A stretch of DNA of 64,000 bases from Cucumis sativus (taxonomy: Eukaryota > Streptophyta > Magnoliopsida > Cucurbitales > Cucurbitaceae): NCBI RefSeq assembly GCF_000004075.3, contig NC_026655.2:5146001-5210000 (forward strand). Reading direction: 5' to 3'. The notes beneath the pieces were generated by a model. It saw only the letters and a program-made list of their open reading frames with translations, made no database searches and was not told the origin of the DNA. Below, piece after piece: positions 12,228 through 23,867 of the stretch; position 1 is the stretch's first letter, and each line of letters opens with the position of its first letter. Both the position numbers and the translations under genes were made by a program.

Positions 12228-13736
12228 ATGCTTCGAAGAAAAATCAATCGAAGAGTAACCAAGACGAAGACGAATACTGTTTTTCTCCATCTTTCCCCAC
12301 CATTACATAGATTCTTCCTCTCATGTCCCAACTTCATTACCCAATCTACCTCCGCCCTAGACACCGCCGCCGCCGCTACGGATATCGCCACTCTTGTCCT
12401 CGAATCCGACCCTAAAAGCTTGAGGGGATCCCTCCATGGATTACAACTTCAATTTACCCCTGAACTTGTCGACAAGGTTCTCAAGCGCCTATGGTTCCAT
12501 GGACCGAAAGCGCTGCAATTTTTCAAACACCTTGAGTACCATCCATCTTATGCCCATTCTGCATCTTCCTTCGACCACGCCATCGACATTGCAGGTCGTA
12601 TGCGTGACTACAAGACCGTATGGGCTCTAGTAGCTCGAATGCGAGCTCGCCGGATTGGACCCAGTTCAAAAACCTTCGCAATCATAGCTGAGAGGTTCGT
12701 AGCCGCTGGAAAACCTGATAGAGCGATCAAGGTTTTCTTGTCGATGCGGGAGCATGGGTGTCCTCAGGATCTGCATTCGTTTAACACCATTCTCGACATT
12801 CTCTGTAAGTCAAAACGTGTAGAAATGGCTTATAACAATCTGTTCAAGGTTTTGAGAGGAAAATTTAAGGCTGATGTTGTTAGTTATAACATAATTGCAA
12901 ATGGATGGTGTTTGATTAAGCGTACACCCAAAGCGTTGGAGGTTTTGAAGGAGATGGTGGAAAGAGGTTTAACTCCAACTATTACTACTTACAATATACT
13001 TTTAAAAGGGTATTTTAGAGCTGGTCAGCTTAAGGAAGCTTGGGAGTTCTTTTTGCAAATGAAAGAGAGGGAAGTTGAAATTGATGTTGTTACTTATACT
13101 ACTATGGTTCATGGGTTTGGTGTTGTGGGTGAAATTAAAAGGGCTCGAAAGGTTTTCAATGAAATGGTTGGTGAAGGGATTCTTCCTTCAACAGCAACTT
13201 ACAATGCTATGATACAGGTTCTGTGTAAGAAAGATAGTGTGGAGAATGCAGTATTGATGTTTGAGGAGATGGTAAAGAAGGGTTATGTGCCGAATTTGAC
13301 CACTTATAACGTGGTTATAAGAGGATTGTTTCATGCAGGGAATATGGATAAGGCTATGGAGTTTATTGAGAGGATGAAAACTGATGGGTGTGAACCAAAT
13401 GTTCAGACATATAACGTTGCTATTCGGTACTTTTGTGATGCTGGTGACGTTGAAAAGGGGTTGAGTATGTTTGAGAAGATGGGGCAGGGGAGCTTACCAA
13501 ATTTGGATACGTATAATGTTTTGATTAGTGCAATGTTTGTGAGGAAGAAGTCTGAAGATTTAGTGGTTGCTGGGAAGCTGTTGCTTGAGATGGTTGATAG
13601 AGGATTCATTCCTAGGAAGTTCACTTTCAATCGAGTTCTCAACGGGCTTTTGCTGACGGGTAATCAAGCTTTTGCAAAGGAGATTTTGAGACTACAGAGC
13701 AAATGTGGCCGTCTTCCTCGCCAATTTAAGTTATGA
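12228..13736 (+). CDS. OTP43: P-class pentatricopeptide repeat protein, mitochondrial, resembling OTP43 (At1g74900)
   Basis: An intronless 502-residue protein, as is usual for PPR genes. The ATG at 12228 gives an Arg-rich N-terminus (MLRRKINRRVTKTK) followed by hydroxylated residues, a typical mitochondrial targeting sequence. The frame is open 47 codons further up to 12087, but that extension is Lys-rich and not expected. From about residue 130 to the end there are tandem 35-residue PPR motifs of P type (DVVSYNIIANGWCLI, TITTYNILLKGYFRAGQ, STATYNAMIQVLCK). No E or DYW domain follows, so it is not a C-to-U editing-type protein. The C-terminus CGRLPRQFKL and overall length fit OTP43, which trans-splices nad1 intron 1 in Arabidopsis. 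The PPR class is certain; the orthology is from memory. Confidence 0.9.
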   Translation: MLRRKINRRVTKTKTNTVFLHLSPPLHRFFLSCPNFITQSTSALDTAAAATDIATLVLESDPKSLRGSLHGLQLQFTPELVDKVLKRLWFHGPKALQFFKHLEYHPSYAHSASSFDHAIDIAGRMRDYKTVWALVARMRARRIGPSSKTFAIIAERFVAAGKPDRAIKVFLSMREHGCPQDLHSFNTILDILCKSKRVEMAYNNLFKVLRGKFKADVVSYNIIANGWCLIKRTPKALEVLKEMVERGLTPTITTYNILLKGYFRAGQLKEAWEFFLQMKEREVEIDVVTYTTMVHGFGVVGEIKRARKVFNEMVGEGILPSTATYNAMIQVLCKKDSVENAVLMFEEMVKKGYVPNLTTYNVVIRGLFHAGNMDKAMEFIERMKTDGCEPNVQTYNVAIRYFCDAGDVEKGLSMFEKMGQGSLPNLDTYNVLISAMFVRKKSEDLVVAGKLLLEMVDRGFIPRKFTFNRVLNGLLLTGNQAFAKEILRLQSKCGRLPRQFKL

Positions 13737-13971
13737 AGCTAGCATCGATTATAAATGATGGTGTGAGTTTCAGTGCCTTCATTTGACCTTGTTGTGCAGC
13801 TGGCACTTCAGAACCAGTTCCATTCTATCTGAATACGTCAAACAAGATTTTGAACTATATTTATGGATCTGTAAGTGTTTGAATCGTTTATGGATGGGCA
13901 AGTTACTCTCCTTGATCCCCTGGTTAAGAGGTAGAATGAAGGTGATATCTTGAAGTCTTCTATCATGGTCT

Positions 13972-14246
13972 GTTTGGTAACCATTAGTTTTTGGTTTTTG
14001 AAAATCAAGTCTATTTTTTTTTTTTCAATTTATTAGCATGGTTTGCAAATTTATCAAGCAAAAAAGTTGAATTTTTAGCCCAATTAAAAAGAAAGAAACA
14101 AAATTTTAAAGTTTAAAAAACTGACTTGGTTTCTGAAAGCATAGGTAATAAGTAGATTACAGAGCTAGTAATTTAGAGGTGAAATTAGTGTTTGTGGGCT
14201 TAATTTTCAAAAACTAAAAATAAAAACCAAATGGTTACAAAAAGGG
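13972..14246. mobile_element. Full-length non-autonomous DNA element (MITE), about 275 bp
   Basis: The left end reads TTTGGTAACCATTAGTTTTT and then TTTTTGAAAATCAAG. The right end, reverse-complemented, reads TTTTTGTAACCATTTGGTTT and then TTTTTGAAAATTAAG. The two ends therefore form imperfect terminal inverted repeats of roughly 45 bases. The interior has no coding potential. Target-site duplication could not be settled by eye. Similar termini occur at 4315 and 14592, so it is a family. I recall closely similar elements being common in cucurbit genomes. Confidence 0.75.
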
Positions 14247-14591
14247 CTCAACAATGCATTTCCTCTTTTAGAGATTTCAGGTGTAGAGTACAAAGCAGCA
14301 GATATAAGTGGTCACTGGAGTTCATTTGTTTCAAGTTGGCTTGCTAGTTACTAGCTCATATCAGGTCTATATCAGTTTTGATGTTAAAATATGCTTAATT
14401 TGATTAATTAACCATAAGTTATAATCATTTGACCTCAAAATATTTTCCTTGACAGATATCCATACTGATAATGTTGGAAACTTTCAGAAGCAGAACAGTC
14501 GAATGCCACAGTCTTCACATAAAACATGTAAGATTTCATGGACATATGCTAATGTTAATATAAAACACTTGTATATTAAGTTGGATTTTAT

Positions 14592-14670
14592 AAGGTCCTG
14601 TTTGATCATTATTTTATTTGTGGTTTTCTGTTTTTGAAACGTAAGCTAAGAAACACCACTTCCACCCTTT
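14592..14670 (+). mobile_element. Partial MITE terminus, related family
   Basis: The sequence GTCCTGTTTGATCATTATTTT followed by GTTTTTGAAACGTAAGCTAAG and an ACACCACTTCCACC block matches the left-end architecture of the element at 13972 (T-rich terminus, then TTTTTGAAA-TTAAGC). No right terminus is evident, so it is a fragment or diverged relative. Confidence 0.45.
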
Positions 14671-16909
14671 TGTCTTTTTGCTTTTCTACTTATTCTTGAT
14701 CTGGTTATACAATCTATGGACCAAATCTTGAATGAATCTTGATCAAGAAAGATCGTTTGTATTTTTACGAAATAGAATATAGAAATTGAAATATTTACCA
14801 GTAAATTTTTTTTGTGTTTTCAGCATCCACAGTGACTCTTGCCTATAAATAAAAAGACATACTTTGTCACATCTCCCATTTTTAGAAATTTGATGGCACT
14901 TTGAGAGCAGAGTTCTTATTGCCATCCGTAAGCTAAATGCCACCAAATTTATCCAGGAACACAACACCATTGACTTGACAAGGCTTGGTTGTATTCTGGT
15001 TTCGTAAGGGTTAAAAAAAAGTGTTTTCAAGCCCTTAGAAATTCAATTTAAACCACCCCAATTATAATAACTAAGGTTATTGCTCTGTTGATGGTTTGGA
15101 GTGGGAAATTAATGTATAGTTTTACTGATTCCGTTTGGGTTTATGGCTGTAATTAAGTCCTTTGATATTGTATTTATTAGAAATCTAAAGCTGTCTGGTT
15201 TCTAATTTGATCTTTAGACTGAATAACTATGATGAGCGGCAAAGCATTTCGAAGATTCAAACTATGATCTACACGTTAGAGTCTTAGTGTAATAGTTATC
15301 CAGTTTTATCCTTTTCTTGCAATGCTGAGTTAGGGGTATCTTAGTGTTTTTTGCTTTGATTGATGGTGTGTTATTTAAAGCTTCTTGAACCTTTTGCAAT
15401 TCATATCTGGTAAGATCATTCTATCTTACAAGTTACAACTTGTAGGTTGATAAATTCTAGTCTTGGAAGTTTTGATCTTAAAGCAATTCGCATCTCAGCT
15501 AAATCTTACCAAATAGGTTTGGAAATTTTAATGTATCCAAATGGTTTCTGCTCGAATTTCATTAAGGTTCTAGATCTTAACAATTTTTAAGGGAGATTTT
15601 CTTCTATCATGCAGGAGGTTTGTTGACATCATGATGAAAGATGGGAATGCTGCTTGACAATATAATGAAAAGTTTCCTAAAGAAAAAAAACAGTACAATG
15701 AAAAGTCCTTTAAAACATGTAAGAATAATTGTTTTTTAAAAACTAAAAACAAATGTTTGCATAAAGATAGACCAATAATTGCCTCCATATAATGACTAGT
15801 GGACTTGGTGTAATACATATGCTTTTCACTTCAAATTATTTGCTGAGTTTTGTTTGAGTATACATTTCAAATTTACAATATTTCTTTGGTTCGTTTTTTA
15901 GTTTAGCGACTATGGGATGAGAAATCGAACTTTGACCTTTTGCTATTCGTTGAATTTATACTTTCATCGACTCTCTCTTGCATTTAATTAAATGTTGAAT
16001 GTAAATTTATATATAGAATGAGTCGTATTAAAGTGATTATATATCACATTTGGTATAAAGTGGAGTACCCTTAACGCAACTCATACAAAGTAAATATTGT
16101 ATTTTTGTTAGTATCTAATAAGTTGTCTTTTATACAATATTTGTGAATTATGAAGCATATGTACCAAACAAAATTAATAAGATTTTGATAAAAACCAATG
16201 CCAAAGCCTTTTTCTCAAACGTGTGAAGTTATTTGATGGTTGGTTTGTGTATTAATTGAAGTTAAAATTATGCAAAACATGATTATTGTTGAAATCACCT
16301 GTTATTTTTGCAATTTTAAAAATATTTGACATGAGTTATATTATCACAATTTTATTTTTGTTGTTTTTGTACATTAATCTTTTATCTAAATACCCAAAAT
16401 GGCAATATATTGTAAAGGGTAAGTAAAACTAAAAGAATATATCTAAACTATATAGATTGTTTGAAAAGTATTATAATTATTATCCAAACTATACACATAT
16501 TTTAATTACTATAAAGGATCGTTATAAACTATATCAAACTAATAATTTAAAATAGTGGTCATATGATCGTCAACAGAGTTGCTAGTGATAGTAAAATTGT
16601 TGCGGCATGGTATTCAAAGTATGCAATGAGATGCATAAAGTTTTTAACCAATAATAAGAAATGAAATTATTTTTGCAAAAAAATTAAAATGAGTAGAGAG
16701 TGTTTAAAGAATTTTGTTGTTTTTTAAAATGACCCATTTTCATTTATTAAAAATGATTGTTTTTTTGTTTGTAATGAAATAAAAATTCGATTGCATTTAA
16801 TTTGAGAAAAAGAAATGCTAATATCCACGTGTACCAAAAAAATCTTTTTTTTGAAAAAAGAAGGGATGATAATAATTCACGTAAAGGCGGAGGCGCGTAA
16901 AGATTCAAC

Positions 16910-17137
16910 TTCCCGCTTATTCAAAAATATTCGAAAGGCCAAAAGAAAATGAATAATCCAAATCCAACGATCCAACGCTCTCTAATTCCTTTTTCAAAAA
17001 TTACGAAAAACCCTTTCCCCCGCCTAAAGTCTAAAATCTCTCATCTCTCTCTCTCCCTTCTTAATCTCAACGGTCCTCATTCACTCTCTCTCTACCCCAT
17101 TTCTCTCTTCCCTCCAATTCCCAACCTCACTTCCCGC
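16910..17137 (+). promoter_or_regulatory. Two E2F-type TTCCCGC sites upstream of DEL1-like gene
   Basis: TTCCCGC occurs at 16910-16916 and at 17131-17137, 306 and 85 bases before the ATG. Both match the core of the E2F consensus TTTSSCGS on the sense strand. Arabidopsis DEL1 is reported to be controlled by E2Fb and E2Fc through its promoter, so the sites are plausible targets. The evidence is motif and position only. Confidence 0.55.
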
Positions 17138-17165
17138 ATTATTTCCTTCACCCCTTTCTAGATCT

Positions 17166-17190
17166 GCGGCGGCGGCGGCGGCGGCGGCGG
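17166..17190 (+). repeat. (CGG)n microsatellite in the DEL1 leader
   Basis: About eight GGC/GCG units lie 26 bases before the ATG, in a window otherwise poor in G+C. It should lie in the 5' UTR and could form structured RNA. Confidence 0.9.
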
Positions 17191-17215
17191 TGGTGACGGT
17201 GACAGCGTAGGCTTC

Positions 17216-19935
17216 ATGGCGGCTCTGCCATCCTCTTCCGCTTTACCGGATTCTTCTTCCTCTAGACATCATACTTACAGTAGAAAGCAGAAATCCCTTG
17301 GTCTTTTATGCTCAAAGTATGGTTGTTTTTTTCTATCGGTTTAATCGATGCTTTTTTGTTTTATGATTCCAAGGTTTTGATTTGTTTTTGGGTTTTGTGT
17401 AGTTTTTTGAGCTTGTATAACCACGATGGAGTTCATTCGATTGGGCTTGACGATGCTGCATCGCGATTAGGTTTAATTCTAGTTTGAATTTGTAGTATGA
17501 GATGTTTAGTTATTTGGTATTGATTATTTTGTCTCCTTGAAATTTGAGGGTTCTTTTTTGTGTACAGGTGTGGAAAGGCGGCGGATCTATGATATTGTGA
17601 ATGTTCTGGAGAGCGTTGGGGTGGGGAATTTAATTTGATTTTTATTGTTTTTTTTTTTGGTTTGTTTTGTGTTTAATGAAGTTGTTTTGTGTTTAGTCTT
17701 ATTCTGTGTATGTGCTAATTTAAGATCGTGTTTTCCCTCCTTGTTTTTTAGGTTCTATCGAGAAAGGCGAAGAATCAGTACAGTTGGAATGGGTTTGGAG
17801 CAATCCCTAAGGCTTTACAAGATCTTAAAGTAAGTTGATTTGGTTTTCCTTGGGAGAAATAAAGTTGGGGCTGATTTAATTTCTGCTGTTGTCTCCATTT
17901 GGGTTATGGAAATGGCGTAATTTGTTTTGAATTGTTTGATAGGAAGAGGGATTGAGGGAGAATTGCAGTGCATCTGATGGTAACGATTATGCAAAAGTAA
18001 GATAATTTATTTTTCTTTTTTTAGTTCATATTTCCTCATTTCTTCCCATTTGTTGCATGCGTATGGGCTGGAATTTGACGTTTCCTTGTCCTGCATTTAA
18101 TCACATTTAGGTCTCGGATGATGAGGATGAGGATGAAAGATTTTCTAATCCAACTGGAAGCCAGACCTCAACTGCAGCTGTGCCGAAATCATCTTCATCA
18201 TCGTTAAAAGCTGGTATGCATTTTCCTTGTTACTTGAATTGGCCCTAATTATCTTTGGAAGTTGCCCATCTGCCTTTTTTCAGTTTGGTTCTTTTGATTG
18301 CTTGAATTTATTCTGTGTGTTTGAGTTGGCTGTCTTTTGCCAACATTTGTATGTTTGGAGTTCAATTTTCAACCTTTATATTTGTTGTGCTAAATAAAAT
18401 TGGGTTGCCTCCCACAATGAGATTCCCTTACACTTTGTATTAGTATCTGCAGACAATAGAAGGGAGAAGTCATTGGCGCTCCTTACACAAAATTTTGTTA
18501 AGCTATTTATCTGCAGTCATGTGAGTGAAAAAATAAACCACCTTATCTTTCACTGTTTATGGATGAGTCTCTGTGTGAGTTCTGTTGACTGATAGAAATT
18601 GACCTTACAGGTGAATATGATTTCCCTTGATGAAGCTGCTAAGCTCTTATTAGGAGATGGCCACAATTCATCAATAATGAGAAGTAAGAAATCTTGAACT
18701 TTGATATTAATTTTAGAATGTGAACTGGAAAATGCTTGATAATAACATATCTTTTATTGTATACAGCTAAGGTAAGGCGACTATACGACATTGCAAATGT
18801 GCTGTCTTCTATGAATCTGATTGAAAAGGTACTGCATTACCCCATATTGCCTAGGGTGTTAAGCTCTTTAAGTTCGACATCTACAGTAGGGGAGGGGGTG
18901 AATTATACTATAAAAAGCCTACTGAATATATAAGAACATCACTAGTGTAGACATAATACTAATAATAATAGTTTTAACTTGTTTAATCAGGGTTAAATGC
19001 TTATTTATTGATTAGACACTTTCTTTATAATTTTTCTAATGTCCATTATCATCTACATGATATCAATATTTTCCGTTGACACTTTCCTTAAAGTACTGGG
19101 CGCTGTGTTTGTTTGGTTTTTGTTGTTTTTTGCACAAGTTTTACGTTTGTTGAAATTATGGGCAGACTCATACAACGGACACGAGAAAGCCTGCGTTTAG
19201 GTGGTTGGGAGTGAGGGGTAAAGTCAAGAATGAGCCAACCCTTCTTCCAGAGTCCAGAAAAAGGGCATTTGGAACTGACGTAACAAATGTCAGTTATAAG
19301 AAGACTAAGGCTGAAAATTCTGCTTATCAGGGTTTTAATCATTGCCTCAACATGCAAAAGCTAGTGCAGTGCGATAATTCTTCACAAGAGGATAGCCAGA
19401 ACAGTCAGGATCAAGAATGTGAAAGAACTTCCAAGAGCTATCAATTTGGACCCTTTGCTCCGGTATCAGTAGCTAAAGTTGGTGTCTTGGACAATAACAA
19501 TGTGAAGCGGACTCACGACTGGGAAAACCTTTCCTCAACATTCCGTCCCCAGTATCACAATCAAGGTAAATCCCCTAATTAAACACAGTTGAACAACGTG
19601 CTGTTTTATTTTGAAATGCCATAGTGGATTTAAATGGCCAATTGGTTGAATGTCCAAACTCCAGTCACCTATTCATATATCTTCAGTACTCCCATTAGTT
19701 TTCGTTTTCAATTTTACTTCAGCACCGCTTCTCATGCTTGATATTGTAACCTTTATTGGTCAATATTAGGTGACAAGTTTGGAATTTTTAAGATGATCTT
19801 CAAACTTGATACAAACTAATGTTGTGGTGTTTGTTCTTGGAATCGTCAGCCTTAAAAGAACTTTTCTCCCATTACGTGGAAGCTTGGAAATCATGGTATT
19901 CTGAAGCAGTGAAGAAACCTATACAAATTTCTTGA
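17216..19935 (+). CDS. DEL1: Atypical E2F transcription factor, DEL/E2FE-like (two DNA-binding domains)
   Basis: Eleven exons: 17216-17316, 17403-17470, 17568-17620, 17752-17829, 17943-17996, 18111-18213, 18453-18520, 18611-18683, 18767-18828, 19166-19565 and 19850-19935. Together they give 381 residues. All phases agree and all introns are gt/ag. Two winged-helix E2F domains are visible, at residues 22-87 (ERRRIYDIVNVLESVGVL) and 155-235 (TKVRRLYDIANVLSSMNLIE). Each has the RRxYD DNA-contact motif, and an acidic/Ser linker lies between them (SDDEDEDERFS). There is no DP-dimerisation, marked-box or retinoblastoma-binding region, as expected for the DEL class that acts as a monomer. DEL proteins repress E2F targets and, for DEL1, endocycle onset via CCS52A2. 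DEL1 versus DEL2/DEL3 cannot be settled without a tree. The exon-3 donor GTGGGG is weak. Confidence 0.93.
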
Positions 19936-20904
19936 TGTGCTTTGTTGCGTGCTCGAAATATTTAATAAGCTTATCTCGATTAAGCGTTGTTTCTACTGCC
20001 GTTAGTAAAAAAAAAAAAATGCAAGCTTGACCTTTTCCTTGGTTGCATTTCCTTAATGCACCAACGTAGTATAAGGTCATCTTTGAAAGTGCCAAACATT
20101 TCCAATAGGTTCTTGTTTGTTTGTATTATCCTGAAAACAAGCCTAACATAGTTGTTAGTATTTTTTTTTTCTCTCTTCTTTCCCACCATTTTATTTTATT
20201 GTAGTTATTTCTTTTCCCCTACATTGTTCAATGAAATGGGCGACTTCGCCTTTGTTGAAAAGCGATTTCCTATTGGAATCAAAATGATATACATATTGGA
20301 AATTTCGTCTGGAAATCTTATTGTCTTGCTTGTCTGTTCGACAACATCCTAGGTTTCTGGATGCAATTCTTGTGAAAGTAAATGATTGCAAAGAAAACTT
20401 CCAAATCAGAGAAGTTGGCTTATCGATTCTGGATGATCTTCTGGTACTAGTCCTCTATCTATAGCTTGCTGTCTGTTTCTTCCACTTGTTTCATGCCATA
20501 TAATTCCTCAAGTCCCACAGGATTCTTTTCCTATTCATCCTGCTGAACTATCACAGGACATTAAATTTTGGAGAAATCAAGGCAGTGGTTACTGGAATGA
20601 TTCTCCTGATATCACTTGTGTTAACTGTCGATTTAAACTTTTAATCTCTTAAGAAACTTTTTGATTAGTTTAATCATGCCTAAATTGTCTCAGATGGACG
20701 GTTTTAACCGAGGAAATGCTGAGGTTGAAATTAAAAATCAATTGTTGCTTCCAATTTTCTCATTGCTCAAAATACTTCTGTCATTGTTGGTGTTGTTACT
20801 GTCAGTGATTTAATATAATATCTTGGATTTATTATCCTTTTCAATCTGTAAAGAAAGTTACTGGTGTTTTAACTCGTTAAACTTAAATGAATCGATGGAA
20901 CTAA

Positions 20905-20962
20905 CTAAGATAATGTTGGGATTGAATTTTATGCTAAGATAATGTTGGGATTGAATTTTATG
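20905..20962 (+). repeat. Perfect 29-bp tandem duplication
   Basis: Bases 20905-20933 are repeated exactly in 20934-20962. The lack of any mismatch suggests a recent duplication. Confidence 0.95.
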
Positions 20963-23693
20963 TAACCTAAGTAACCTCAAAAAAATCAGATCGTGAATCT
21001 TAATGAATGATATGTTTCATACAAAAGGAGAAACTCATATTTATTGTAAATTAACCTTACATCAGAATTGATGATACAAAACAATTCTAGCATCCAATTC
21101 TCTTATGGCTTAAAATATGTTCTTTGTGGTAAGGTTTCTCTTCTCTTGCCATTGAAGGTGGTTTGTATATTTATTTAGCATCATTGATTTTGTTTCGTGA
21201 GAAGGTTATTATGTTTTTGACAAATTCAACTATGTTTGAGATAGCTTTATACGAATTTGAAATGTTAGTATTGAGAAACAATACGAGGGATGAGCATAAT
21301 AGATCGAAAAACCAACTTGACTAATTAAATCGAAGTCAGTTTATCGAAAAAAGTAAGGGTCGGTCAAGATTGGTTTTATAAAGTTTTAATTCGAAAATTT
21401 CTAAAAAGTATTTTTTTAGTGTTAAATCGGTTTAACTTGATAAAACGGACAAAATTTGATCGATCAATCAATCTTTACTCATCGATATTAAAGTTAGTTT
21501 GAAGATTTACTAAACCAATTAATCAATTTGGGATTAATTGATTTTGATTGACAAGTTGCTAATCATTCTTGATATGCCTAACCACCACTCATGACTTAAA
21601 CACAAAAATGACCTTACCGTTGGATCCTAATTTCCAAGATGTCCTTCATTTCAATGTTGACCCTAACCTAGTCCCTTTCTTTCAAATCATTTAATGCCTC
21701 AATGATGTTCCTTTCATTTCGCACATTTCTTTGTTATGACATTCCAATACTTTCAAATGATAGTTTTTTTTAATAAATAAACGAATAAAAACAAATTGTT
21801 GATTTTATATAGATATGGATGTTTGACACTAAACTCCATGGGCGTCAACATTAGGTTAAATTACAAAAACAAATTCCAATTTTTCTTAAATTGCAATTTG
21901 AAGAAGAATATCTACTAGAAGTTCTAATTGAAAACTTCTTTAGTTTGATAAATGAATGTTTTATCTCTAAAGACGTACTCGTATCTCATTATTGTTTGAA
22001 GTTCGAATGAACGTAATAATTTTAAAAATTAAATAGTTGTTCATGCATTTAGTTATGATAAAGACATTTAATGAACGAATGTCTTCTTTTCTCCTTACTT
22101 GTTATTTTCAAAATTTATCCTTTTTTCTTCCTATATATATTTGTTGTTGAAATTTAGTAGATAAATTTATTTTTACCCCTAAAAAATGTGTAATTGTGAA
22201 GTTAACTATGAACAAAGAGAGAAAGAGACCTTAAAATTGGAGAAATTTTGATTTAATTTTATTTCATGACAGTGAAAGTGAGAGTAGTTGCGAAAAACAA
22301 TTATTTTGAATTTTTGGTACGAAAGAGAAAATTTCCCGGTTGTTTCTTCTTCTTCCTCTTCATTTCCATGTGGAGTGTTTCATTATCGACTACAGATCGA
22401 GTAAAATTTGAAGTAAATTTTCACCAATTTCCATGTGAGTTTCTCTGTTTGTTGATGCTTACGAATTGTACTGTTTCATTTTTCTGTTTATAATCAAACA
22501 TGTCCTCTGCATTTTCTAGAGCCTAATAATCGCGAGAAAGAACAGAGTAGGTTAAATTCGAACCGATTTTAATTTCTTATCCCTTTCTTCTTCTTCTTCT
22601 TCTTCTTATTCTTCAAATCGCAGCTTGTGAGATGAAAAATCTGACATGAAATCGAAGGATTTGATGTAAATTTTGATTAAAGGTTGCTGACTACATTGCC
22701 ACTGTCATGTATGGGACCAACATTCAGAATTTGGATAGGGATTCCAAGCTGTAACCAATTGGGCATTGTCTGGTAATCAAATCTGAACTAAAAACCCCAT
22801 TATTTCCATATCGCATTTAAAAGAAAAATTCAGATCATCTCATCATTTATATTTTATCAGCATTTTGTTATCTTGGAAAACATTTCTTTAGCTTTATTTA
22901 TTCATATTACTGAAAAAATTATAATAACGTCCATCCTGTTAGCAAATGGCTGATGTCTGCAATTTTTGTCAGTTGGATACATTTAGTCAAAAACTTGTTA
23001 GCAAATTGGGGATTTAGTGTTGAATTAGGGTTTTTTTAGTGCAATTAGGTCTGTAAGCTTGTTGTTGGTGGGATTGTGGCCAATATCGATGATGTGAGGT
23101 TTTTTTCTTACTATCCTCCCACTATTTTTCAGGGTCTAGTGGTAATCACTACATACTTTTGCTTTGCAAAGTGTATGAATAGTTCTATGCCACTCACACT
23201 GTGATAGAGCTTCAATTTTAGTTTTAAACTTTCAAACTGTTTAGTTTGTCAAACAGTTCTTTGTTTTCTTTCTTCTAGAATATTTTTTTACAAGCACAGT
23301 GATTATATAACTGGTGAAGGTTAGTGTTCTTGTTTAGATTCAAACTACTATTCACAAATCCTTTATTTTAGGATACCTAAACCATATGTTATGGATGCCA
23401 TTACAACCTCACATGAATTAACAGTCGAGAAGATCTTAGGTATATAAGCAAGGAAATTAACCCCATTGGTATGATGCCTTTTAGCTAGAGTTCAAAAGCA
23501 AAAATATACAAGCCCAATTCCAAGATGAACAATATCATACCTTTACAAAAATGTGGGGACTCATTATCTTTATACGTATTCAAATATATAATCAGGAAAT
23601 TATTGGATATACGTATATTTATTATGTGAGAGTTAGATGCTTAGATATATGCAACCAAGAAGATAAAACGGTTGACTATTTTGGTTATGTATC

Positions 23694-23867
23694 ATGAAAG
23701 TATTATATAAAGGATTTTATGAGTCTGTGAAATTAGTTGAAAGGGAAAATGAGCTAAAAAGTATGGAAAAGGAATTTAAAAGAGCAGATATGGTGGTATG
23801 TCAATATCCTAGATATTTCCTTGTCGTACTTTCACGTAATTTCCTAGGTTTAAAGATGCATTCCTGA
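23694..23867 (+). other. Possible 57-codon small ORF with coiled-coil-like stretch, unrecognised
   Basis: ATG 23694 to TGA 23865-23867. Residues 9-33 are rich in Glu, Lys and Leu (ESVKLVERENELKSMEKEF), unlike the low-complexity frames around it, and end with KRADMV just before a plausible donor (GTATGT). It could be an orphan exon or gene relic. I cannot name a family and chance is a real alternative. Confidence 0.2.

Larger units (their letters stand above)
13737..17215. other. Intergenic with MITEs, between PPR gene and DEL1-like gene
   Basis: Apart from the MITE copies listed separately, I see no gene. Open frames are short and show no family features. The last 300 bases before 17216 become C/T-rich and form the DEL1 promoter and leader. 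Confidence 0.55.

Noticed and set aside
15925-15990. Possible sixth tRNA-like repeat (AATCGAACTTTGACCTTTT)
   Set aside because: Only the box B side matches. The rest does not align, so it was left out of the family.
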